This document shows, piece after piece, positions 1-5,076 of a stretch of DNA of 5,076 nt; positions within the stretch are counted from its first letter, which is position 1; each line of letters begins with the position of its first letter. A model generated the notes under the pieces. It was not told where the DNA came from and searched no databases. It worked only from the letters and a program-made list of their open reading frames with translations. Position numbers and translations under genes: made by a program. The stretch lies in assembly GCA_002471185.1 (NCBI GenBank), contig DKPL01000084.1, positions 1 to 5,076 of the forward strand, read 5' to 3'. Source of the stretch: Bacteroides sp. UBA7335 (GTDB taxonomy: Bacteria; Bacteroidota; Bacteroidia; Bacteroidales; Bacteroidaceae).

Positions 1-156
1 CAACTGAGGCCGATTGATAAAGACAGTCTATCAATACGTAAATCAGTTCATTGTGCAGCAAAGTTGTACCTTGTGCTTGGTAAATGGTACATGAATTTGC
101 AGCTTGGTTATCATGATGTACTAGGGCTTAAATTTGATAAAGGATATTGTTTTTAA
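1..156 (+). CDS. 3' end of an unrecognised protein gene (partial)
   Basis: Frame 1 is open from the window edge to a TAA at 154-156 and gives 51 residues. The peptide is rich in aromatic and hydrophobic residues (KLYLVLGKWYMNLQLGYHDV in the middle, then a short tail ending GYCF), so it reads like a folded C-terminal domain rather than random sequence. There is no start codon in the window that would make a credible whole gene, so the gene must begin upstream. I do not recognise the family. It lies 121 bases before the Panacea gene on the same strand, and no terminator hairpin is visible after its stop. It could belong to the same AT-rich accessory region. The evidence for it being coding is only the open frame and the protein-like composition. 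Confidence 0.55.
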   Translation, partial: QLRPIDKDSLSIRKSVHCAAKLYLVLGKWYMNLQLGYHDVLGLKFDKGYCF

Positions 157-210
157 CTAAAAATGATATTATATAGGGGATGAAATAATACATATATTTA
201 TTTTTTATTT

Positions 211-218
211 TATATTTG
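211..218 (+). promoter_or_regulatory. Candidate Bacteroides-type promoter (-7 element) for the toxin-antitoxin unit
   Basis: TATATTTG at 211-218 matches the Bacteroidota primary sigma factor -7 consensus TAnnTTTG exactly. It would place transcription start near 222-226, about 55 bases before the ATG at 278. No good TTTG -33 element is seen at the expected 19-20 base distance upstream; that region is simply AT-rich with a T-run at 199-206. It stands in the only non-coding gap before the gene pair and directly precedes the inverted repeat at 227-253. In DNA this AT-rich a chance match is possible. Confidence 0.5.
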
Positions 219-226
219 TGTATTAA

Positions 227-253
227 TCAACAATTTATGAGAATGATTGTTGA
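227..253. repeat. Perfect 8-bp inverted repeat, candidate operator
   Basis: TCAACAAT at 227-234 is the exact reverse complement of ATTGTTGA at 246-253, separated by 11 bases. The half-site centres are 19 bases apart, roughly two DNA turns. The repeat begins just past the predicted transcription start and ends 24 bases before the Panacea start codon. This is a usual position for an autoregulatory operator, but the same sequence in RNA would form a short AU-rich hairpin in the leader. It has no T-run after it, so it is not a terminator. The symmetry is seen directly; the operator role is inferred from position. Confidence 0.5.
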
Positions 254-277
254 GATAGATAATAGAGTAATAAAGAT

Positions 278-826
278 ATGAACATTAAAAAAATAGGTAA
301 CTTATTAGCTTATATCACTACTGAAATTCCTAATATTTCAGTAAGGAAAATGATTAAGCTGGTGTATCTTATTGATGAACAATCAGTAAGTAAACGAAAT
401 ATACCTGTTACTTGGTTAACTTATTTTGTTTGGGAAAAAGGTCCTGTTGCTCCTTGTATTTATGAAATTAAAGAGAATGACAAAAATTTATTCTCAGAAT
501 ATGTGGATGTGACACGTGATGAACATGATAAAATGGTTATTACTGCTTTAAAAACTAAAGAGAAGGCATCATTGAGTTTTAGCGAAAACGAATTGAAGCT
601 AATTGATAATATACTTCTGGAGTATGGGAATAGGAGTGCTGATGCTCTTTCTGAACATACTCACAAAAAAAACTCTTTATGGAGTTTGGCAAAATTGAAA
701 TTTAAACCGGATTTTGTTGCTAATAAAGGAAAAACGGATATTGCTATTGATCTTCGCGAACTGTTGACCACTGAGGAAGAGAAATTAGAAATATATGATG
801 ATGCTTATGAAGTGGCAATGTTATAA
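278..826 (+). CDS. Panacea-domain (SocA-like, DUF4065) antitoxin protein
   Basis: The 182-residue protein is a single Panacea/SocA-like domain, the fold also annotated as DUF4065 or phage GepA-like. Visible hallmarks are the N-terminal helix with KLVYLID (27-33), the core WEKGPVAPCIYEI (52-64) carrying the family GPV motif, and the C-terminal part FSENELKLIDNILLEYG (101-117) followed by a sa-x-LSEHTH...LW element (119-135). It has no signal peptide, membrane segment or extra DNA-binding domain, so it is cytoplasmic. Family knowledge: Panacea proteins neutralise toxins encoded next to them by direct binding and pair with many unrelated toxin folds; SocA of Caulobacter is instead a proteolytic adaptor for its toxin SocB. 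Here it is the first gene of a tight pair, with the candidate toxin 11 bases downstream, which is the classic antitoxin-first order. The ATG at 278 is chosen because the domain starts at once after it. Composition is strongly AT-rich (about 27% GC in the sample 301-360). Domain call is firm; antitoxin role is inferred from family and context. Confidence 0.85.
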   Translation: MNIKKIGNLLAYITTEIPNISVRKMIKLVYLIDEQSVSKRNIPVTWLTYFVWEKGPVAPCIYEIKENDKNLFSEYVDVTRDEHDKMVITALKTKEKASLSFSENELKLIDNILLEYGNRSADALSEHTHKKNSLWSLAKLKFKPDFVANKGKTDIAIDLRELLTTEEEKLEIYDDAYEVAML

Positions 827-837
827 AACGAAATGGG

Positions 838-1320
838 ATGTTCTCACCTAAAAATGTGATCTACGGTTTTTTTAAAAGTAAAAATCAATATAACAACAAA
901 CACAAATATCTAATATCACTATATATTGATGAAGATACAATTGTAACAGCTTGTGTCACTACTTCGCAAAATCGCTCCGGAGCACAAAGAGGGCATGAAG
1001 TTTCAGGAGCTAATAAGAATTCTAACGGTCAACACATTTCGTATGTGTTTAAAAATACAGATGTAGTAGGAAAGACTCTAAGTGGTGATGATTATACATT
1101 TCCTGTGACAACTACAATTAGGTATGATGCTCACTTCACCGTTAAAAAAGAAGCGGAATGGAGAGGTATAATCGAAAATCCTGAAGTTGTATGCACGTTG
1201 ACGGATAAAGTCTATAGTGATTTAATCTATTCAATGTTAAAAAGTCCGGATGTCTCGGGCGAAAATAAAATTATTTTTGAGGGTGTTTTGACCGAAATGG
1301 GGAAAAACGGTTTGTTGTAA
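838..1320 (+). CDS. Putative toxin of the Panacea pair, possibly MazF/PemK-like
   Basis: This 160-residue cytoplasmic protein has no signal peptide or membrane segment, and I cannot place it in a family with confidence. Three features recall the small beta-barrel of MazF/PemK endoribonucleases. A strand pair near the N-terminus is followed by a TTSQ-R turn (KYLISLYI at 23-30, IVTACVTTSQNR at 35-46). A later strand reads FPVTTTIRYDAHF (88-100). A closing helix begins LTDKVYSDLIYSMLKS (121-136), resembling the end of MazF folds. Residues 47-66 are polar and Gly/Asn/Ser-rich, probably a loop, and residues 137-160 form an additional tail. Its role as a toxin is inferred mainly from pairing with a Panacea gene at an 11-base gap, implying co-transcription. 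The start at 838 is the only workable one: an ATG at 833 is in another frame and stops after eight codons. Alternatives are a different toxin fold or a non-toxin partner. Coding status is well supported by the open frame and spacing. Confidence 0.7.
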   Translation: MFSPKNVIYGFFKSKNQYNNKHKYLISLYIDEDTIVTACVTTSQNRSGAQRGHEVSGANKNSNGQHISYVFKNTDVVGKTLSGDDYTFPVTTTIRYDAHFTVKKEAEWRGIIENPEVVCTLTDKVYSDLIYSMLKSPDVSGENKIIFEGVLTEMGKNGLL

Positions 1321-1380
1321 TATTTACAGATGTGTGGGCGCTTTTTATAGAGCTTTATGCATATGTAAGTATTTTTTTTA

Positions 1381-1388
1381 TATATTTG
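1381..1388 (+). promoter_or_regulatory. Candidate Bacteroides-type promoter (-7 element) for the export operon
   Basis: TATATTTG at 1381-1388 fits the TAnnTTTG consensus exactly and would start transcription near 1392-1396, leaving a leader of about 50 bases before the ATG at 1446. A T-run (1372-1379) lies just upstream, as at the promoter before the Panacea gene. The -33 position (about 1358-1361) does not show TTTG; it overlaps an 8-bp palindrome TATGCATA at 1356-1363. No intrinsic terminator is seen between the toxin gene stop at 1320 and this site, so some read-through from the toxin-antitoxin unit is possible. The leader is A-rich and has no clear Shine-Dalgarno sequence, as is usual in Bacteroides. 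Confidence 0.5.
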
Positions 1389-1445
1389 CGGCTCAAATGG
1401 TTATAAGAGTATAAATTAGAATAAAAAGATAAATTAATCGTATCT

Positions 1446-3860
1446 ATGCGTAGAATTTTCACAGTATTAGTATCAGTATTTCTGCTGATAGGCGCAGCAT
1501 CGGCACAGAGCATGAGTGATGAGCAGGTGATAGCGTATGTAAAGACGGGACAACAGCAAGGGAAGTCTCAACAGCAATTGGTGACGGAGCTTTCGGCTCG
1601 TGGAGTGACCAAGGCTCAAGTGGAGCGTATCAAAGCGAATTTGGAGAGTAAGCAAGGTAGCAGTGATAATGTGGCTGCTCAACGTAGTGTGCGTGGCGAA
1701 GCGGCTGTGGTGCATAGTGTTGATGCTTCTAACCTAGATGAGATTGGGGCAACCATTGGTAAACCTGCTGTGGGCGGCGGTGCCAAAAACGTGTTTGGAC
1801 GCAATGTGTTTACCGACAAAAACTTGACGTTTGAACCAAATGTGAACTTGGCTACTCCGGAGAATTATAAACTGGGTCCCGGCGATGAGGTAATTATCGA
1901 TGTGTGGGGAGCTTCGGAGAATTCGATTCGTCAGACGATATCGCCCGAAGGGAGCATTACGGTGAGTACACTTGGGCCTGTCTACTTAAGTGGCATGACG
2001 GTGAAAGAGGCGAATAACTTTTTGCAACAGGAGTTTAGCAAAATATACTCGGGTTTACAGGGGGATGCTTCGCAAGGGAATGCTTCGCAAGTGAAGTTGA
2101 CGCTGGGTCAGATTCGTACCATACAAATCAATATGCTGGGAGATGTGGCTGTGCCGGGCACTTACCGCTTGTCGTCGTTTTCCACCCTGTTTCATGCGCT
2201 TTATCGTGCGGGTGGGGTTAGCCCCATCGGTAGCTTGCGCAACATTCAGGTGATTCGCAACGGTAAGCCTGTGGCAGTGGTGGATGTGTATGACTACCTG
2301 CTAACGGGCAAAATGAAAGATGATATCCGATTGATGGAGAATGATGTTATCATGGTTTCTCCTTACAAGGGATTGGTAGATATTTCGGGCAAGGTGAAAC
2401 GCCCGATGTATTACGAAATAAAAGAGGGCGAAACGGTGGGCGACTTGCTAAAGTATGCGGGTGGCTTTACGGGGGATGCCTACACCAAAGGGGTGCGCTT
2501 GCTGCGTATGAGCGGTCGTGAGAAACAGATCTACAATGTGGATGATGTGGACTTTAACCATTTTACATTGGCAGATGAGGATGCGCTATCGATTGGGGCG
2601 ATTCTAGATCGCTATGCTAACCGCGTAGAGGTGAAGGGTGCTGTATATCGTGATGGAATGTACCAAATGAATGGTAATGTAAACACGGTGAAGCAACTGA
2701 TTGAGAAGGCGGAAGGGTTGCGTGGAGATGCTTTTATGACACGGGCACAACTGCAACGCGAGAACGACGACTTGACCTTGACCATGATTCCGCTAGACTT
2801 GCAGGGCATTATGAATGGGTCGGCTCCGGATGTGGTGCTGCAACGCAACGATGTGCTCTACATTCCTAGCATTCACGACTTGACGGAACAGGGCACTTTG
2901 ACCATATCGGGACAAGTGGCTCGTCCGGGAACTTTCCCCTTTGCCGACAATATGACCATTGAGGATTTGGTATTGAAAGCAGGTGGTTTGTTGGAATCGG
3001 CTTCTACAGCTCGCGTGGATGTGGCTCGTCGCATCAAAAATCCGGATAGCACCACCGATACAGGTGCCATTGGTGAGGTGTTCACCTTTGAACTAAAGAA
3101 TGGGTATGTGGTAAATGGTCCTGCGGAGTTTACGCTAGAGCCGTTTGACCAGGTTTACATTCGTAGAAGTCCCGGCTATCACGAACAACAGAATGTGGCA
3201 GTGGCAGGCGAAGTGCTGTTTGGCGGACTCTATGCCATGACCGTGAAAACGGAGCGATTGAGCGACTTGATTAAGAAAGCGGGAGGAGTGACACCCGAAG
3301 CGTATGTAAAAGGGGCTCGCCTGGTGCGCCGCATGACGCTGGAAGAGGTGAAACGCAGAGATGATGTATTGCGACTAACGGCTAACGGCACGGGCAAAGA
3401 TTCTATCTCGGTAGAGACCTTGGATTTAAGTCAATATTACTCGGTAGGGATTGATTTGCAAATGGCGCTAAACAATCCGGGAACGGACTATGACTTGGTG
3501 CTACGTGCGGGCGATATGCTCTATGTGCCTGAATATAATAATACGGTGAAGATAAATGGGGCAGTGATGTACCCCAACACTGTGGTGTATAAAGCGGGGG
3601 CGAACTTGAAATACTACATCAACCAAGCGGGAGGCTATGGCAACAATGCCAAGAAGAAAAAGGCATATGTGGTCTATATGAATGGTACGGTGTCGCGCTT
3701 ACGCTGGCGCAATGCTAAGCAATTGGCTCCGGGGTGTGAGATTATTGTACCGACTAAAGCGGAGAAGAAACGCATGAGTACGGGTGAAATAATGGGATTG
3801 ACCTCTACGGGGGCTTCGATGGCAGCTGTGGTGGCTTCGATGATTAACCTCTTTAAATAA
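1446..3860 (+). CDS. Wza-family polysaccharide export protein with six SLBB-type repeats
   Basis: This 804-residue protein is an outer-membrane/periplasmic polysaccharide export channel component. Residues 1-20 are a signal peptide (positive MRR, hydrophobic core, ASA cut site); there is no lipobox cysteine, so it is not a typical lipoprotein like E. coli Wza. Residues 22-68 form a Gln-rich helical segment. The Poly_export domain runs about 139-226 (YKLGPGDEVIIDVWG start, SPEGSITV inside). Six SLBB-like units follow, near 228-305, 311-385, 393-474, 485-573, 583-695 and 700-768; most contain an AGG turn (255-257, 338-340, 512-514, 612-614, 728-730; the third has AEG at 422-424) and several end in a D-V/M-x-Y-I/V-P strand. 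The last 25 residues form a hydrophobic helix (about 780-803) that could act like the Wza C-terminal membrane helix. E. coli Wza is about 380 residues, so this is the long Bacteroidota form. It is followed after 17 bases by a Wzz gene. The ATG at 1446 is fixed by the signal peptide. Family firm; which polysaccharide it exports is unknown. Confidence 0.92.
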   Translation: MRRIFTVLVSVFLLIGAASAQSMSDEQVIAYVKTGQQQGKSQQQLVTELSARGVTKAQVERIKANLESKQGSSDNVAAQRSVRGEAAVVHSVDASNLDEIGATIGKPAVGGGAKNVFGRNVFTDKNLTFEPNVNLATPENYKLGPGDEVIIDVWGASENSIRQTISPEGSITVSTLGPVYLSGMTVKEANNFLQQEFSKIYSGLQGDASQGNASQVKLTLGQIRTIQINMLGDVAVPGTYRLSSFSTLFHALYRAGGVSPIGSLRNIQVIRNGKPVAVVDVYDYLLTGKMKDDIRLMENDVIMVSPYKGLVDISGKVKRPMYYEIKEGETVGDLLKYAGGFTGDAYTKGVRLLRMSGREKQIYNVDDVDFNHFTLADEDALSIGAILDRYANRVEVKGAVYRDGMYQMNGNVNTVKQLIEKAEGLRGDAFMTRAQLQRENDDLTLTMIPLDLQGIMNGSAPDVVLQRNDVLYIPSIHDLTEQGTLTISGQVARPGTFPFADNMTIEDLVLKAGGLLESASTARVDVARRIKNPDSTTDTGAIGEVFTFELKNGYVVNGPAEFTLEPFDQVYIRRSPGYHEQQNVAVAGEVLFGGLYAMTVKTERLSDLIKKAGGVTPEAYVKGARLVRRMTLEEVKRRDDVLRLTANGTGKDSISVETLDLSQYYSVGIDLQMALNNPGTDYDLVLRAGDMLYVPEYNNTVKINGAVMYPNTVVYKAGANLKYYINQAGGYGNNAKKKKAYVVYMNGTVSRLRWRNAKQLAPGCEIIVPTKAEKKRMSTGEIMGLTSTGASMAAVVASMINLFK
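2061..2090 (+). repeat. In-frame 15-bp tandem duplication inside the export gene
   Basis: Two adjacent 15-base units, GGGGATGCTTCGCAA (2061-2075) and GGGAATGCTTCGCAA (2076-2090), differ at one base. They encode GDASQ and GNASQ (residues 206-215), at the end of the Poly_export domain just before the first SLBB unit. The repeat keeps the frame, so copy-number change would alter the loop length without disrupting the protein. Confidence 0.85.
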
Positions 3861-3877
3861 AAAAAGACGATAAGACT

Positions 3878-4984
3878 ATGGTTGAAGATAAAAACAGAGA
3901 GCCGCAACTGAACGAGCACGAAGGGCAAGAGATTGATTTGCTGGAATTGGCGCAAAAGGCATGGGTAGGTAGAATGACCATCATTAAAACTTGTGCTGTT
4001 GCAGCCGTGGTGGGGGTAGTGGTGGCATTTAGCATACCCAAAGAGTACACCACTACGGTGAAGTTAGCACCGGAATCGGCTAAAAAGGCTGGAGGTATGG
4101 GGGCTTTGGCTGCCATGGCAGGGATTAACCTAAGCTCCGGCAGCGAAGGGGATGCCTTTTCGCCTGAGCTTTACCCCGATATTGTGCAATCGGTGCCTTT
4201 TATTACCGACCTATTTCACATAGAGGTGAAGGATGCGAAAAGTAAGATTGATACAACGCTATATGGCTATATGGAGGAGTACCAAAAAGGACCTTGGTGG
4301 GGAGCAGTGACCGCTGCGCCTTTTAAGCTGCTAGGCTGGGGGATATCGCTCTTTAAAGAGAAAGAACCCATTGTTGCGGGCAAAGCGGTGGATCCTTTTC
4401 AGCTGTCTCAAAAAGAGTGGGGAGTAGTGAATGGTATAAGTAATCGCATTGGGGTAAGTGTGGATAAGAAATCGGGTGCTGTAACGGTGAATGTGACGAT
4501 GCAGGATGCCCTGATATCGGCTACTGTGGCGGATAGCGTGGTGGCGCAGCTGCAAGCGTATGTAACTAACTACCGCACCAATAAGGCGCGTCAAGACTTG
4601 GCTTATAGCGAAGAGCTATACACGGAGGCGCAACAAAATTACTACGCGGCACAACAGAAGTATGCGGAGTATGCGGATGGGAACCAAAATGTGGTGCTTC
4701 GTAGCTTCCGTACCGAGTCTGAGCGTTTGCAAAATGAGATGACACTTGCCTACACGCTATACAACCAGGTGGCGCAACAGCTGCAAATGGCTAAGGCTAA
4801 AGTGATGGAGATTACTCCGGTGTATGCGGTGGTGCAACCGGCTACGGTTCCTTTGAAGCCGGTAAAGCCTAATAAACCGATGATGTTGATTGGCTTTGTC
4901 TTTCTGGGTTTTGTTGGTTCTGCCGGCTGGCTCTTGTTTGGCAAAGATTTGCTTTGTAAGTTGAAATCGAGAAAAGATAATTGA
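3878..4984 (+). CDS. Wzz-type chain-length determinant / polysaccharide co-polymerase
   Basis: This 368-residue inner-membrane protein has Wzz topology. A cytoplasmic N-terminus with the IDLLELAQKAW motif (19-29) is followed by membrane helix 1 (about 34-52) and then the conserved IPKEYTTTVKLAPE strand (53-66) of the Wzz domain. A large periplasmic part includes an aromatic, hydrophobic stretch PWWGAVTAAPFKLLGWG (139-155) and a long helical, Gln/Tyr/Ala-rich region (about 232-312) likely to form a coiled coil. A proline-rich segment (PATVPLKPVKPNKP, 321-334) leads into membrane helix 2 (335-355) and a short basic tail. There is no C-terminal tyrosine-kinase domain or Walker motif, so it is a stand-alone co-polymerase rather than a Wzc-type BY-kinase. 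Such proteins oligomerise, set polymer chain length and contact the export channel; the upstream Wza-family gene ends 17 bases before it, so the two are surely co-transcribed. The ATG at 3878 gives the expected short cytoplasmic leader. An intrinsic terminator follows within 10 bases. Confidence 0.92.
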   Translation: MVEDKNREPQLNEHEGQEIDLLELAQKAWVGRMTIIKTCAVAAVVGVVVAFSIPKEYTTTVKLAPESAKKAGGMGALAAMAGINLSSGSEGDAFSPELYPDIVQSVPFITDLFHIEVKDAKSKIDTTLYGYMEEYQKGPWWGAVTAAPFKLLGWGISLFKEKEPIVAGKAVDPFQLSQKEWGVVNGISNRIGVSVDKKSGAVTVNVTMQDALISATVADSVVAQLQAYVTNYRTNKARQDLAYSEELYTEAQQNYYAAQQKYAEYADGNQNVVLRSFRTESERLQNEMTLAYTLYNQVAQQLQMAKAKVMEITPVYAVVQPATVPLKPVKPNKPMMLIGFVFLGFVGSAGWLLFGKDLLCKLKSRKDN

Positions 4985-4991
4985 AATAGAG

Positions 4992-5022
4992 AAATCGCTC
5001 CTTAGTGGGCGATTTTTTTTTT
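4992..5022 (+). terminator. Intrinsic terminator after the export operon
   Basis: AAATCGC (4992-4998) pairs perfectly with GCGATTT (5009-5015). Past a one-base T bulge, the stem continues with CC (5000-5001) against GG (5007-5008), closing on the small loop TTAGT. A run of ten T residues (5013-5022) follows directly. It starts eight bases after the wzz-like stop codon. It implies that the export gene and the chain-length gene form a two-gene operon, at least for most transcripts. Confidence 0.9.
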
Positions 5023-5060
5023 GAATTATTGTTTTTGGGGGCTGGCGCTGTGGTGTTCAT

Positions 5061-5076
5061 TTCTTTTGTCTTGATA
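5061..5076. repeat. Possible edge of a dispersed intergenic repeat, cut by the window
   Basis: The last 16 bases, TTCTTTTGTCTTGATA, resemble from memory the left end of a repeat common between genes in Bacteroides and relatives, in which TTCTTTTG is followed after about eight bases by its complement CAAAAGAA. The second half would lie just outside the window, so the inverted repeat itself cannot be seen. This is recognition from memory, not something the window proves. Confidence 0.25.

Noticed and set aside
227..253. Invertible promoter of the Bacteroides capsule type
   Set aside because: The inverted repeat arms are only 8 bp and 11 bases apart, do not enclose the promoter element, and no matching copy flanks the export promoter at 1381.
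833..859. Earlier ATG at 833 as start of the second gene of the pair
   Set aside because: It is in a different frame and reaches a stop after eight codons; 838 is the first ATG of the long frame.
1446..1511. Lipoprotein signal in the export protein
   Set aside because: There is no cysteine near the signal peptide cut site; the ASA end fits signal peptidase I.
1473..3085. Open frames on the minus strand inside the export gene
   Set aside because: They lie wholly within a gene with unmistakable signal peptide and domain content; their translations are low-complexity or rich in Ser, Thr and Arg and show no domain pattern.
3674..4944. Minus-strand open frames overlapping the export gene end and the chain-length gene
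   Set aside because: Fully or mostly covered by well-supported plus-strand genes; no plausible starts, promoters or family features.
3878..4984. Wzc-type tyrosine autokinase
   Set aside because: The protein ends shortly after the second membrane helix, with no Walker A/B motifs and no tyrosine cluster.
4869..5060. 63-codon minus-strand frame starting MNTTAPAPKNNNSKKK
   Set aside because: It overlaps the terminator and the end of the chain-length gene, and its composition is that of reverse-read T-runs and membrane-helix codons.
1..5076. tRNA, rRNA, CRISPR array, insertion sequence or attachment site
   Set aside because: No cloverleaf, regularly spaced repeats, transposase or terminal inverted repeats were found in the window.

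Overview
The window looks like a piece of a Bacteroides-type chromosome (order Bacteroidales). Three things support this: promoter -7 elements matching the Bacteroidota consensus TAnnTTTG, weak or absent Shine-Dalgarno sequences, and a polysaccharide export gene pair with the architecture typical of Bacteroides surface-polysaccharide loci. All genes that can be read run on the plus strand.

Layout: positions 1-156 are the 3' end of an unrecognised gene. After a short AT-rich gap with a candidate promoter and a perfect 8-bp inverted repeat comes a tight two-gene unit. Its first gene (278-826) encodes a Panacea/SocA-like (DUF4065) antitoxin-domain protein. Its second gene (838-1320), 11 bases downstream, encodes a small protein with no confident family that looks distantly like a MazF/PemK toxin. 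I read the pair as a Panacea-type toxin-antitoxin module. This is the part of the window most likely to hold something undescribed, because Panacea antitoxins are known to pair with many unrelated toxins.

After a second promoter-bearing gap (1321-1445) base composition changes sharply from AT-rich to roughly balanced. There follow a large secreted SLBB-repeat export protein of the Wza family (1446-3860) and, 17 bases later, a Wzz-type chain-length regulator (3878-4984). A clear intrinsic terminator (4992-5022) closes this two-gene operon. Together the pair would form the outer-membrane and inner-membrane parts of a capsule or exopolysaccharide export machine. Wzz in the inner membrane would set chain length and dock to the periplasmic SLBB stack, which leads the polymer across the outer membrane. 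No glycosyltransferase, flippase, polymerase, UpxY or UpxZ gene lies in the window.

The last 54 bases hold no supportable gene. The final 16 bases may be the start of a dispersed intergenic repeat cut by the window edge. The toxin-antitoxin pair probably sits beside the export operon as an acquired accessory module rather than as a functional part of it.
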